NCBI RefSeq assembly: GCF_900176505.1
Contig: NZ_FWYB01000020.1
Location: 1-64,000 of the forward strand
Direction: 5' to 3'
Source of the DNA: Pedobacter nyackensis
Lineage (GTDB): Bacteria > Bacteroidota > Bacteroidia > Sphingobacteriales > Sphingobacteriaceae
Length of the DNA stretch: 64,000 bases
The notes beneath the pieces are model-generated. The model saw only the letters and a list, made by a program, of their open reading frames with translations. It was not told the origin of the DNA and did not search any database. Every line of letters begins with the position of its first letter. The stretch's first letter is position 1. Both the position numbers and the translations under genes were made by a program. Below are positions 26,407 to 35,020 of the stretch, in pieces.

Positions 26407-26414
26407 CAAATTTA
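26407..26414 (-). promoter_or_regulatory. Putative -7 box of queA
   Basis: The minus strand reads TAAATTTG, matching TAnnTTTG, 27 bp before the start codon; the -33 element is not clear. Confidence 0.4.
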
Positions 26415-26531
26415 CAAAATATTATCCTGATTAGGATACATTTCTTTTAGAGTTGATTAAAGAGTTTTAATATTTTTTAGGTGAAGATGTTTTTTATATT
26501 ATAACTGAAGTATTACTGTAACCTTTTTGGG

Positions 26532-26539
26532 TAGTTTTG
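26532..26539 (+). promoter_or_regulatory. Putative -7 box of the MacB-like permease gene
   Basis: TAGTTTTG lies 16 bp before the ATG at 26555; no -33 element is clear. Confidence 0.4.
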
Positions 26540-26554
26540 GTCTAAACTTTAATT

Positions 26555-27796
26555 ATGATTATTATCAGACTAATAGGAGAAAGTTTTAGGTTCGCAGCTG
26601 ATGCTTTGCGCCAAAATAAACTGAGAACCATGCTTTCCTTGTTGGGAATCACTATCGGTATTTTTGCTATCATATTCGTTTTTTCTGCCGCTGATACCTT
26701 CAGAGCAAAGCTACAAGCTAGTATTGATAAGCTAGGCTCAAAAACTATTTTTATTCAGAAATGGCCATGGGGTGGGTTTGGAGATTATCCATGGTGGAAA
26801 TATGTAAATAGACCTGAGCCGTCATTAAGGGATTATGAAGCACTAAAAGAGCGAATGGAGCATGCTGTTGGCGTTTCTTATGAGGTTTCAGCGAGTGGGA
26901 GAACTGTTAAATATCGCAGTAATTCGGTAGAAGGAGCAGAGCTAAGAGCAGCTTCACATGATTTTAACAAAACATGGACTGTTGATTTTCAGGAGGGAAG
27001 GTACTTCACTGAAAATGAAAGTAAATCGGGCTCACCTGTGGTTATTCTGGGCGCTGAAATTGCTGATGGTTTATTTAATGGAGAACCTGCAATAGGTAAG
27101 CGGATCGTGGTAATGGGACGCAAGCTAACGGTTGTTGGTGTGTTTAAGAAAGAAGGGGAGGATATGCTGGGAATGTCGCAGGATAAAAATATGCTCATTA
27201 CCTTAAATTTTGCAAAAGGATTGTTTGATGTAGAAAATGGCCGTTACGGTCCCACGATCACTGTAAGAGGGATGGAGCATATTGCACTCGAAGAAATTGA
27301 AAGCGAAATAAGAGGAGCAATGCGTGCTATTCATAAAATAAAACCCGGATCGGAAGATGATTTTGCGTTGAATAAGAGTACAATCGCTTCTGATCAGCTG
27401 GATAAAATGTTTACTGTTGTGAATATTGCCGGGTGGGTAATTGGAGGTTTTTCTATTCTGGTAGGCGGTTTTGGTATTGCTAATATTATGTTCGTTTCTG
27501 TAAAAGAACGTACCAATATCATTGGTATTCAGAAGTCACTCGGCGCAAAAAATTATTTTATTTTATTGCAATTTTTATTTGAAGCAGTAGCCCTTTGTTT
27601 GCTTGGTGGGTTATTAGGCTTGTTGCTTGTATATATTGGAACTTTGATTTTAGGTGCAGTGGGCTTTGATATGGTATTGTATATGAGTAACATAATGCTG
27701 GGTATTGGGGTGTCGTTCCTGATTGGTACGATTTCAGGCTTCTGGCCGGCTTATTCGGCGTCGAGGTTGGATCCTGTAGAAGCGATCCGCTCGTAA
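26555..27796 (+). CDS. MacB-like ABC transporter permease (FtsX domain)
   Basis: 413 residues. One membrane helix near residues 25-47 (TMLSLLGITIGIFAIIFVFS), a periplasmic MacB_PCD domain, then three helices of the FtsX core with the SVKERTNIIGIQKSLGAK motif and a C-terminal SGFWPAYSASRLDPVEAIR. MacB-type permeases do not import; they drive periplasmic efflux or lipoprotein steps with a separate ATPase. No ATPase is adjacent. The orphan ATPase at 22834 is a possible partner. The gene stands alone, followed by a structured element and a terminator. Confidence 0.93.
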   Translation: MIIIRLIGESFRFAADALRQNKLRTMLSLLGITIGIFAIIFVFSAADTFRAKLQASIDKLGSKTIFIQKWPWGGFGDYPWWKYVNRPEPSLRDYEALKERMEHAVGVSYEVSASGRTVKYRSNSVEGAELRAASHDFNKTWTVDFQEGRYFTENESKSGSPVVILGAEIADGLFNGEPAIGKRIVVMGRKLTVVGVFKKEGEDMLGMSQDKNMLITLNFAKGLFDVENGRYGPTITVRGMEHIALEEIESEIRGAMRAIHKIKPGSEDDFALNKSTIASDQLDKMFTVVNIAGWVIGGFSILVGGFGIANIMFVSVKERTNIIGIQKSLGAKNYFILLQFLFEAVALCLLGGLLGLLLVYIGTLILGAVGFDMVLYMSNIMLGIGVSFLIGTISGFWPAYSASRLDPVEAIRS

Positions 27797-27812
27797 TTAT
27801 GGGGCCTCTGCA

Positions 27813-27913
27813 CTAAACAATATAAGCAGGACTATTCGAAATCTGGAATATTAGGCTCCTGAAGAAGGAGCAAATCTTCCAAGGCTTTCTCACTGCATGC
27901 TTATATTGTTTAG
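27813..27913. repeat. 101-bp nested inverted-repeat element
   Basis: A perfect 16-bp inverted repeat, CTAAACAATATAAGCA (27813-27828) and TGCTTATATTGTTTAG (27898-27913), encloses a second helix (TGGAA/TTCCA) and an inner hairpin GCTCCT-GAAGA-AGGAGC (27855-27871). It lies just downstream of the permease gene. It could be a structured RNA, or a MITE-like element, though no target-site duplication is seen. No known RNA family is recognised. Confidence 0.7.
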
Positions 27914-27992
27914 AAATGTCGGACCTGCATAAAACTCGCTACTCCAAAATTAAAGAGCAGAAAGGATGGCTTAGAAGCAAAAAAGTTAGAAT

Positions 27993-28029
27993 AAAAAAAA
28001 GCAGGTTCCATTTGGAACCTGCTTTTTTT
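27993..28029. terminator. Bidirectional terminator between permease and aspartate aminotransferase
   Basis: GCAGGTTCCA (28001-28010) pairs perfectly with TGGAACCTGC (28013-28022), with A8 on the left and T7 on the right, between two convergent genes. Confidence 0.92.
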
Positions 28030-28066
28030 GGGGTTAATCTGTGTTAGATTAACTGTGATATAATGA

Positions 28067-29260
28067 TTAGCTAAGTTTAGCTAAGGCATCTTTGATTCTT
28101 GAAACTGCTTTTCTCAATTGATCTTCAGAAGCAGCGTAAGAGATGCGGATACAGTCTTCGTTTCCGAAAGCTTCACCGGTAACTGTTGATACATGGGCTT
28201 CATTCAATAAGTATAAAGAAAGGTCTTCAGCAGTATTGATAACTGTTTCGCCATTCTTTTTGCCGAAATAAGATTTCACTTCAGGGAAGAAATAAAACGC
28301 TCCATCAGGAAGGTTTACTTTAACACCCGGGATTTCTTTTAATAAAGCATAAACGATGTCTCTACGTTTTCTGAATTCATCAACCATTGGTGTTACTGAA
28401 GCTAATCCACTTTGATAACCAGCTAAAGCAGCACGTTGTGAGATAGATGAGGTTCCAGAAGTGATTTGACCTTGTAGTTTATCACAAGCACTTGCAATTT
28501 CTTTGTTTGCAGCCATATAGCCAACTCTCCAGCCAGTCATAGCATAAGATTTAGAGAAACCATTGATCAGGATCACTCTGTCTTTTATAGAGTCAAATTC
28601 TGCGATTGACGTGTGCTTTCCAACGAAATTAATGTGCTCATAGATTTCATCAGAAATGATATAGATGTTCGGGTGTTTTTCAAATACTGCAACCAGATCA
28701 GCAAGTTCTTCTCTGCTGTAAACAGATCCTGTTGGGTTACATGGAGATGAGAACATGAACAATTTACTTTTAGGTGTTATTGCTGCTTCTAATTGTGCTC
28801 CTGTGATTTTAAAGTTATTCTCAACTGTAGCGTTGATGAATACAGTTTCACCTTCTGCAAGCTTAATCATTTCTGAATACGATACCCAGTAAGGAGTTGG
28901 AACGATAACTTCCTCTCCCGGATCAACCAAGCACATTACTGCATTGGCCAGTGATTGTTTTGCTCCCGTAGAAACCACAATCTGATCAAAAGTATAGGTT
29001 AAGCCATTTTCCTTCAAAAGCTTCTCAACAACAGCCTTACGTAATTCAGGGTAACCTGAAACCGGGGTGTAATAAGAGTAATTTTCGTCAATCGCCTTCT
29101 TCGCTGCTTCCTTCACTTCGTTCGGTGTAAAGAAATCCGGCTCACCAAAGCTTAAATTGATAACGTCTATCCCTTTTGCAGATAGTTCTCTTCCTAACTT
29201 CGCCATTTTAATGGTTTGCGACTCAGATAGGTTGTTGATTCTTTTTGATAAAAATGTCAT
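28067..29260 (-). CDS. Pyridoxal-phosphate aspartate aminotransferase (class I/II)
   Basis: About 397 residues from the ATG at 29260 (MTFLSKRINNLSESQTIKMA); a longer frame to 29302 is less likely because a TATATTTG -7 box (minus strand, 29300-29307) lies in it. The PLP lysine is in INGFSKSYAMTGWRVGY, with upstream FSSPCNPTGSVYSREEL and the SDEIYEH motif. It is the Bacteroidota AspC-like fold-type I enzyme that makes aspartate from oxaloacetate and glutamate. It is a single gene. Confidence 0.92.
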   Translation of the reverse strand: MTFLSKRINNLSESQTIKMAKLGRELSAKGIDVINLSFGEPDFFTPNEVKEAAKKAIDENYSYYTPVSGYPELRKAVVEKLLKENGLTYTFDQIVVSTGAKQSLANAVMCLVDPGEEVIVPTPYWVSYSEMIKLAEGETVFINATVENNFKITGAQLEAAITPKSKLFMFSSPCNPTGSVYSREELADLVAVFEKHPNIYIISDEIYEHINFVGKHTSIAEFDSIKDRVILINGFSKSYAMTGWRVGYMAANKEIASACDKLQGQITSGTSSISQRAALAGYQSGLASVTPMVDEFRKRRDIVYALLKEIPGVKVNLPDGAFYFFPEVKSYFGKKNGETVINTAEDLSLYLLNEAHVSTVTGEAFGNEDCIRISYAASEDQLRKAVSRIKDALAKLS

Positions 29261-29299
29261 AGTTTTTAATGCGCAAGCAAATATTATTTTGTGAAATAG

Positions 29300-29307
29300 C
29301 AAATATA
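29300..29307 (-). promoter_or_regulatory. Putative -7 box of the aspartate aminotransferase gene
   Basis: The minus strand reads TATATTTG, 40 bp before the start at 29260. It supports that start over the longer frame. Confidence 0.45.
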
Positions 29308-29374
29308 GAAACCTGACGGTATTATAAACTAAAAAAAATACTTTTTATCATAATTTCAGGGTTAAAATGTATTT

Positions 29375-30373
29375 TTGGCTGCTAAACTCAGCAATTTGCA
29401 ACCCAAAAAAAAAGCCATACTAATCGCACTGTGCGTCAGCATATTGCTCATGCTGGCCAAGTTCGTAGCCTACTTCATGACAAATTCCAATGCCATCCTA
29501 ACAGATGCAGCGGAGAGTATTGTGAATGTTCTGGCTAGTAGTTTCGCGTTTTATAGCATTTATCTGGCTACTTTGCCAAAGGATGAGAACCATCCGTATG
29601 GGCATGGGAAGGTAGAGTTCTTTTCTGCTTTTATTGAAGGTGTACTGATTGGAATAGCAGGTGTTATCATCATTTTTAAATCGGGATACGATTTTATCTA
29701 TCCAAAACCAATTGTCCAGCTCTTTGAAGGTGCTACTATTATTGGGGTTACAGGGGTAGTAAACCTTGTTCTTGCCTATTATTTAATCAATACGGGGAGG
29801 AGATATAAGTCCATTACCCTTGAGGCAGATGGAAAACACTTGTTAACCGATGCCGTTACAAGTGCGGGATTGGTGATTGGGATTATACTTATTAAAATGA
29901 CCGGGATTTTTTGGTTGGATAGTTTAATTTCTATCATTTTTGGACTATATATAGTATTTAATGGCTATAAGCTAACACGACGTTCGGTAGGTGGCTTGAT
30001 GGATGAAAGTAATGTTGAGCTTGTAAAAAGCATTGTAGACATACTGCAGCAAAGCAGAAAAGATCCATGGATAGATGTACATAATTTAAGGGCGCAGCAA
30101 TATGGTGCCGACCTCCATATCGATTGCCATATTACCCTTCCTTATTATTTTGATCTGAACCGTGTTCATCAGGAAATTTCTGAAATAGATAAAATTATTA
30201 ATGGTAATGCTGATCATATGGCCGAGCTGTTTATTCATGCCGACCCTTGTTTGCCGGCCTGCTGCAATTATTGCAGAATGAAGGAATGTTCGGTCAGACA
30301 AGAGCCTTTTAGAGGGGAGATTAAGTGGACTATAGAAAATGCGACTAAAAACCAAAAACATTTTGATCAATGA
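29375..30373 (+). CDS. Cation diffusion facilitator family transporter
   Basis: About 332 residues with six membrane helices. The metal-site motifs are LTDAAESIVNVLASS in helix 2 and HLLTDAVTSAGLVIG in helix 5, with the HPYGHGKVEF loop between; a cytoplasmic domain follows, ending in a cysteine cluster (CLPACCNYCRMKEC). CDF proteins export Zn, Fe, Co or Mn by proton exchange. The start is unusual: no in-frame ATG precedes helix 1, so TTG at 29375 or 29396 must be used. A -7 box (29370-29377) overlaps the first TTG and favours the second. It overlaps the NUDIX gene by 4 bp. Confidence 0.9.
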   Translation: MAAKLSNLQPKKKAILIALCVSILLMLAKFVAYFMTNSNAILTDAAESIVNVLASSFAFYSIYLATLPKDENHPYGHGKVEFFSAFIEGVLIGIAGVIIIFKSGYDFIYPKPIVQLFEGATIIGVTGVVNLVLAYYLINTGRRYKSITLEADGKHLLTDAVTSAGLVIGIILIKMTGIFWLDSLISIIFGLYIVFNGYKLTRRSVGGLMDESNVELVKSIVDILQQSRKDPWIDVHNLRAQQYGADLHIDCHITLPYYFDLNRVHQEISEIDKIINGNADHMAELFIHADPCLPACCNYCRMKECSVRQEPFRGEIKWTIENATKNQKHFDQ

Positions 30374-30810
30374 GTTATTTTAACGTAAGGGTATACGGCT
30401 TGCTAATTAATGCTGAAAATCAGGTATTGATTAGTGATGAACAATCGGGTGGTAAGCTTTTTAGTAAATTTCCGGGAGGAGGTCTTGAACTTGGTGAAGG
30501 TCTTGTTGATGCCCTTAAAAGGGAATTTATGGAGGAATGTAATGCCGAAATAGAGGTGCTGGGCCATTTATATACTACTGATTTTTACGAGCAGTCTTCA
30601 TTTAATGATAGTCAGATATTAAGCATCTATTACCTGGTTAAAGAAGTATATCCATTGAACCTTAGTTTTAAAACCATTGCTTTTGATTTTGATGAAGGCA
30701 CTTCCCAGTCTTTCAGATGGATTGGTTTGGATGAACTTAAAACAGACAATGTGACCTTTAAAACAGATAAAACTGCGGTGGAGCTATTACTGAAACAATA
30801 CGAATTATGA
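30370..30810 (+). CDS. NUDIX hydrolase
   Basis: 146 residues. The Nudix box runs from about residue 38 as GGLELGEGLVDALKREFMEE, matching GX5EX7REUXEE, with Asn where Gly is usual just after. The enzyme hydrolyses a nucleoside diphosphate linked to another group; the substrate cannot be told. It overlaps the CDF gene upstream and bioA downstream by 4 bp each (ATGA), so it is part of a tightly coupled operon and may clear a metabolite of that pathway. Confidence 0.9.
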   Translation: MSYFNVRVYGLLINAENQVLISDEQSGGKLFSKFPGGGLELGEGLVDALKREFMEECNAEIEVLGHLYTTDFYEQSSFNDSQILSIYYLVKEVYPLNLSFKTIAFDFDEGTSQSFRWIGLDELKTDNVTFKTDKTAVELLLKQYEL

Positions 30811-32075
30811 GTTTGACAACACGTGATGCACAGGTGATCTGGCATCCCTATACCCAAATGAAAAACCCTTTACCTCATATTCCTATTGTAAGAGGAGAGG
30901 GAGTTTACTTGTTTGACGAAGAAGGTAAAAAGTATATTGATGCAGTTTCCAGCTGGTGGGTGAATATTCATGGTCATGCACACCCCCATATTGCAGCTAG
31001 AGTTGCCGAACAATTGAATACACTTGAACATGTGATATTTGCAGGATTCACACATGAACCTGCCGTACAGTTGGCTGAGCGTTTGCTGCTCCTATTGCCT
31101 GGAGATCAGTCTAAAGTTTTTTATAGCGACAATGGTTCTACCGCAGTTGAAGTAGCATTAAAAATGTGTTTACAGTACTGGGTTAATACTGGTAAAATTA
31201 CCCGTAAAAAAGTCATTGCTTTTAAAGATGCCTATCATGGTGATACTTTTGGCGCCATGTCGGTTAGCGGTCGAAGTATATTTACTGATCCCTTTAACCA
31301 ATTGCTATTTGACGTAGAGTTTATAGACCTACCCAATGCCCAGAATATCGAGCAGCTTAAATCGAAAATTAACTACCTGTCTAACGAGGTTGCCTGCTTT
31401 ATCTTCGAGCCCATGGTACTTGGAGCCAGTGGAATGCTGATGTATGAAGCTCAATATCTTGACGAACTGCTTGCTACTTGTCAGAAGCATGGTATTTTAA
31501 CCATTGCAGATGAGGTAATGACGGGTTTTGGTCGTACAGGAAAGTACTTTTCATGCGAAGCATTAAGTCTTAAACCCGATATATTTTGCCTTTCAAAAGG
31601 ACTTACAGGTGGTACGATGCCACTTGGTGTGACAACCTGTAACATTAAGATATTTGAGGCTTTTTTAAGTGACGATAAGCTTAAAACGCTGTACCATGGG
31701 CATTCATTTACAGCTAATCCTGTAGCCTGCGCAGCCTCATTGGCAAGTTTGGATATCTTATTGAAGCCGGAAACACTGGAGAATATTAAAAGGGTAGAAA
31801 GTAAACACCGTGAATTTGCAGAAAAGATCAAAGGCCATCCTAAGTTGAAAGCGATCAGGCAAGCTGGTACTATACTGGTCATGGAATGGGAGACGGGTAA
31901 TGATACTTCTTATTTATGTGGATTAAGGGATAAATTATATCTGTATTTTTTAGAACAAGGTATCGTATTGCGACCTTTAGGCAATGTATTATATATTTTG
32001 CCTCCTTATGTAATAAGTAATGAAGATCTGGAGTATATTTACCGAACGATTTTACAGGCACTAAAAGATATATAA
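30807..32075 (+). CDS. bioA: Adenosylmethionine-8-amino-7-oxononanoate aminotransferase
   Basis: 422 residues of the class III aminotransferase family. The start IWHPYTQMKNPLPHIPIVRG and the VSSWWVNIHGHAHP motif are typical of BioA, as is the SNGSTAVEVALKM-like segment; the PLP lysine is in CLSKGLTGGTMPLGVT. It makes 7,8-diaminononanoate from KAPA and SAM in biotin synthesis. It overlaps the NUDIX gene by 4 bp and is followed after 2 bp by a di-iron protein gene. No other bio genes are in the window. Confidence 0.95.
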   Translation: MSLTTRDAQVIWHPYTQMKNPLPHIPIVRGEGVYLFDEEGKKYIDAVSSWWVNIHGHAHPHIAARVAEQLNTLEHVIFAGFTHEPAVQLAERLLLLLPGDQSKVFYSDNGSTAVEVALKMCLQYWVNTGKITRKKVIAFKDAYHGDTFGAMSVSGRSIFTDPFNQLLFDVEFIDLPNAQNIEQLKSKINYLSNEVACFIFEPMVLGASGMLMYEAQYLDELLATCQKHGILTIADEVMTGFGRTGKYFSCEALSLKPDIFCLSKGLTGGTMPLGVTTCNIKIFEAFLSDDKLKTLYHGHSFTANPVACAASLASLDILLKPETLENIKRVESKHREFAEKIKGHPKLKAIRQAGTILVMEWETGNDTSYLCGLRDKLYLYFLEQGIVLRPLGNVLYILPPYVISNEDLEYIYRTILQALKDI

Positions 32076-32077
32076 AT

Positions 32078-32686
32078 ATGCAGATTCAGGCAATTTTGGA
32101 GAATATAGTAAATGATAATGTTTTACACTCCAAATGGTTAAATACATTGTCTTACATGGAGAATGCTGGAGCAAAGAAAATTTCGGCATCTGAACATAAA
32201 GAGCAGGTGAACCTGATTATTCTTAAACATGCCGCTGAAGAGCACCGTCATGCTTATTATTTGAAAAAGCAATTGGACAAGTTGGATGGAGATCTTTGTA
32301 AAACTTATACCAATGATGAGCTTTTAACACCTAATCATACTAAGTTTTATTTGAATGCACTGGATGTAGCAGTTTGTCGTTATTTGAAGGAGGAGTTTGA
32401 TTTGATAGGATGTGAGTTGAAATTTGCTGCTTATTTGTTTGTTACCTACGCTATTGAAGTAAGAGCGGATGAATTATATCCTGTTTACCAGGATGTTTTA
32501 ACCAAGGCAGGGAGTAAAGTAAATGTCAAATCTATTATTTTGGAGGAGGAAGGACATTTGGAGGAAATGATAAATCAGTTGCAGACCTTTTCGGCCGACT
32601 GGGAAAAACATGCAGATGTGGTTGTAAAGATGGAACAGAATATGTTTGCCGATTGGATACAGAATTTAGGTAAACAGGTATCGTAA
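32078..32686 (+). CDS. Ferritin-like di-iron carboxylate protein of unknown function
   Basis: 202 residues, all helical. The residues expected for a di-iron site are present: Glu28, Glu55-x-x-His58 (in AAEEHRHAY), Glu127 (in AIEVRADELY) and Glu157-x-x-His160 (in LEEEGHLEEM). This is the layout of four-helix-bundle oxygenases and ferritin-like proteins. I do not recognise a named family. It starts 2 bp after bioA, so it may act in biotin metabolism or on a linked metabolite; that is inference. A strong terminator follows, ending the operon. Confidence 0.8.
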   Translation: MQIQAILENIVNDNVLHSKWLNTLSYMENAGAKKISASEHKEQVNLIILKHAAEEHRHAYYLKKQLDKLDGDLCKTYTNDELLTPNHTKFYLNALDVAVCRYLKEEFDLIGCELKFAAYLFVTYAIEVRADELYPVYQDVLTKAGSKVNVKSIILEEEGHLEEMINQLQTFSADWEKHADVVVKMEQNMFADWIQNLGKQVS

Positions 32687-32713
32687 TATAACAGATATTA
32701 ATTTTTATAGGTG

Positions 32714-32755
32714 AAAGCCTGCTTTGTAATTCAATTATAAAGCAGGCTTTTCTGT
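32714..32755 (+). terminator. Terminator of the CDF-NUDIX-bioA operon
   Basis: AAAGCCTGCTTT (32714-32725) pairs perfectly with AAAGCAGGCTTT (32739-32750), with TAAT/ATTA pairing inside and Ts after. Confidence 0.88.
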
Positions 32756-32853
32756 TTTTGAGTATTACGTAATTGTGTAACAATTTTATAAAAGCACTTG
32801 CTTATCGAGGTTTCTTTGAAGGAACATGTATAGTTTATAGAAAATATTAAATT

Positions 32854-33558
32854 ATGCAAAAAGATAAGAAATGTTTAATTGGTAGATGCGGACAGAAGGC
32901 CGACTACACCGGGAAGTTTTGTAGTAGAGTGTGCGAAGAACTCACGCACTCTGAATTCGATATGCAGGTGGTTGATGATTTTATTCGCTATTTGAATGGC
33001 TTATTAAATGTTAGTGATCACCTTCGTAGATGTATTTCGCCGATGCTTTGGGTACGGACATTTGCTAAAAAGGAGCGGATCGTAAGATCAGGAGAAATTT
33101 GTACAGCCTCTTTCTGGTTGAAGTCTGGATATGGGCGTTGTTTTGTCGATGCAAAGGACAAGGAGGGGCTACCATTTGAAAAGACGGTAAGGTTTTATGG
33201 GCCAGGTAAAATAGCTGCTATTCATTCAGGTTTTTTTAATGATAAGCCTAGTCCTTTTAATTTTGAATTATCTGCTGGTGCTGTGGTTGTTCCCTTTTCC
33301 AGGAGTTGTTTTGAAAAACTAAAATTAAATGCACCGGAGGCAGGAGATCTTGCAAACAGTATTATGGCGATGGAAGGGGTGGATGAATTAGAGAAAACGG
33401 ACCTCCTAAGGTTGAAGGCGAGACCAAGTTATCAGGAGTTTCTTAGGGTTTTTGGTGTTGGAATAGAACAGTGTTTTGCTATAAAACACATTGCCAGTTA
33501 TTTAGAGATGAGCCCTAATTTTTTAAGTCGAATACGTAGTGAGTGCAATAGAAAATAA
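32854..33558 (+). CDS. Crp/Fnr-like regulator with N-terminal cysteine cluster
   Basis: 234 residues. A cyclic-nucleotide-binding-like domain spans about 60-170 (KKERIVRSGEICTASFWLKSGYG), and the C-terminal helix-turn-helix is IKHIASYLEMSPNFLSRIRS, typical of Bacteroidota Crp-family proteins. Unusually, the N-terminus has four cysteines (7, 12, 23, 27) in a CX4CX10CX3C pattern that could bind zinc or an Fe-S cluster. Its targets are unknown. A TTAC-N8-GTAA inverted repeat at 32765-32780 could be an autoregulatory site. Confidence 0.8.
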   Translation: MQKDKKCLIGRCGQKADYTGKFCSRVCEELTHSEFDMQVVDDFIRYLNGLLNVSDHLRRCISPMLWVRTFAKKERIVRSGEICTASFWLKSGYGRCFVDAKDKEGLPFEKTVRFYGPGKIAAIHSGFFNDKPSPFNFELSAGAVVVPFSRSCFEKLKLNAPEAGDLANSIMAMEGVDELEKTDLLRLKARPSYQEFLRVFGVGIEQCFAIKHIASYLEMSPNFLSRIRSECNRK

Positions 33559-33609
33559 TTTGATTTTAAAAAGTATCTATGGATAGTTTTTCTAGCATTC
33601 CATTGTCAG

Positions 33610-33617
33610 TAATTTTG
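33610..33617 (+). promoter_or_regulatory. Putative -7 box of the Lrp/AsnC regulator gene
   Basis: TAATTTTG lies 26 bp before the ATG at 33643; only a weak T-rich -33 element precedes it. Confidence 0.4.
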
Positions 33618-33642
33618 TCATATTCAAAAAAACTCTAATTAT

Positions 33643-34137
33643 ATGCCTCACAATCTAGATGAGAAGGACATTAAGGTCCTGTCTCAATTACAAAAAAATG
33701 CACGGGCTAGTGCTCATGAAATTTCCAGAAGAACCCACTTATCACCTAATGCAGTAAGAGCAAGGATAAGAAAGTTAGAGAACAAAGGATACATTAAACA
33801 ATATGTAGCTGTTTTGAACAGGAAGATGCTGGACCGTAGACTGATGTCGATTACCGGGATTAGTTTAGCTAGTAATAGTAGCGAAAATCTAAAGTCTTTT
33901 CTGGAGTTTATAAATCGTGTCCCGGAGGTCTCTCTTTGTCATCACGTCAGTGGGACTTATGATTTTCTCCTGCAGATATTTGCAATTGATATGAAGGATT
34001 ATCACAATTTGCTGGTTAATAAACTGGGGGCGTTTGGGGAAATTAATGGAACATTCAGCTTTTTTGTGCTAAACGAAGTAGGCACGGGGCATTTTGTTGA
34101 TTTAACCCATTTACTGAGAAGGAATAATCTGAATTAA
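33643..34137 (+). CDS. Lrp/AsnC family transcriptional regulator
   Basis: 164 residues. The winged HTH at the N-terminus reads DEKDIKVLSQLQKNARASAH, then HLSPNAVRARIRKLENKGYI; the C-terminal RAM effector domain has CHHVSGTYDFLLQIFA. It probably responds to an amino acid and controls amino-acid metabolism; no neighbour identifies the target. It is a monocistronic gene with its own terminator. Confidence 0.92.
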   Translation: MPHNLDEKDIKVLSQLQKNARASAHEISRRTHLSPNAVRARIRKLENKGYIKQYVAVLNRKMLDRRLMSITGISLASNSSENLKSFLEFINRVPEVSLCHHVSGTYDFLLQIFAIDMKDYHNLLVNKLGAFGEINGTFSFFVLNEVGTGHFVDLTHLLRRNNLN

Positions 34138-34159
34138 GCTGCAGGAATCAGAATTGCTC

Positions 34160-34184
34160 AAGCTCCCGATCAGGGAGCTTTTTA
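34160..34184 (+). terminator. Terminator of the Lrp gene
   Basis: AAGCTCCC (34160-34167) pairs with GGGAGCTT (34173-34180) around a 5-nt loop, then Ts. Confidence 0.85.
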
Positions 34185-34186
34185 TT

Positions 34187-34999
34187 TTATCTATCTAACC
34201 ATTTGTTAATAAAAAGCAATACTTCTTTGCTTTCCGGTTCATTATGCATTTCATGATACAAATTGTCCCATTCTTTGTAAGTAAGCAATTCTTTGGGCGC
34301 ACGTTCAGCAAATAGTCGGGAACCTTCTACTGCAGTAAACTCATCGGCGTTACCATGTATAAGCAAAGATTTAACATGTAACTGATCTGCATGTTGCAGA
34401 CACCAGCTTCCATTCTGTATCATGTCATTAGCCAGTCTGAAACTAAGTCTGTCATGGCGTAACGGATCTTTCCTGAATTTTTCAACAGCAGCTGGATCAT
34501 GTGAGATTTTCTCAATAGCAAGTCCCTGACCTACGCGAACATTTGGAGCCAGGCTGGTCAGCACTTTTAAAGAACCTTTCAGAAATGCACCCGGTCGCAT
34601 GGCAACGATGAGTGCAGGAGCAGAAATTACTGCTGCCAGCAATTTGGGCTGTCGTTTAAGCAAAAACCCTGTCAGCACACCACCACCCATACTATGTCCA
34701 TACATTACTACAGGTTTCTCGAATTGCGTTTTTACATGACTTAAGAAAGCTTCCAGATAATCGAACATAAATTCGAAGCCCCGGGAAGCCCCTCTAAGTC
34801 CGTCCGTTTTCCCATGGCCATAATGATCTATACCGGTAACTGCATAACCTCGTTCCATGAAAAAAGCTGCAACATGATCATAACGGCCAATATGTTCCCC
34901 AATACCATGAACAATGATCATTACTTTATCAAATTTATCTGGAATCCAATTGAGACCCCTGAATTTTGTTTGCTGATAAGTCCAATAGAATTCGTTCAT
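34187..34999 (-). CDS. Alpha/beta hydrolase, monoacylglycerol-lipase-like
   Basis: 270 residues of the serine aminopeptidase S33 / monoglyceride lipase group. HGIGEHIGRYDHVA forms the oxyanion-hole region, GHSMGGG (near residue 100) the nucleophile elbow, HGNADEFT the acid and YHEMHNE the histidine. It probably hydrolyses lysolipids or monoacylglycerol in the cytosol. It follows the DinB gene by 21 bp on the same strand, a likely two-gene operon. Confidence 0.88.
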   Translation of the reverse strand: MNEFYWTYQQTKFRGLNWIPDKFDKVMIIVHGIGEHIGRYDHVAAFFMERGYAVTGIDHYGHGKTDGLRGASRGFEFMFDYLEAFLSHVKTQFEKPVVMYGHSMGGGVLTGFLLKRQPKLLAAVISAPALIVAMRPGAFLKGSLKVLTSLAPNVRVGQGLAIEKISHDPAAVEKFRKDPLRHDRLSFRLANDMIQNGSWCLQHADQLHVKSLLIHGNADEFTAVEGSRLFAERAPKELLTYKEWDNLYHEMHNEPESKEVLLFINKWLDR

Positions 35000-35020
35000 A
35001 GGGTCGGTTTTTTAATAATG

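Noticed and set aside
27813..27913. Signal-recognition-particle RNA, 6S RNA or tmRNA
   Set aside because: Size is near SRP RNA, but the conserved SRP loop and symmetric-loop bases are absent, and there is no 6S-type bubble or tmRNA tRNA-like end.
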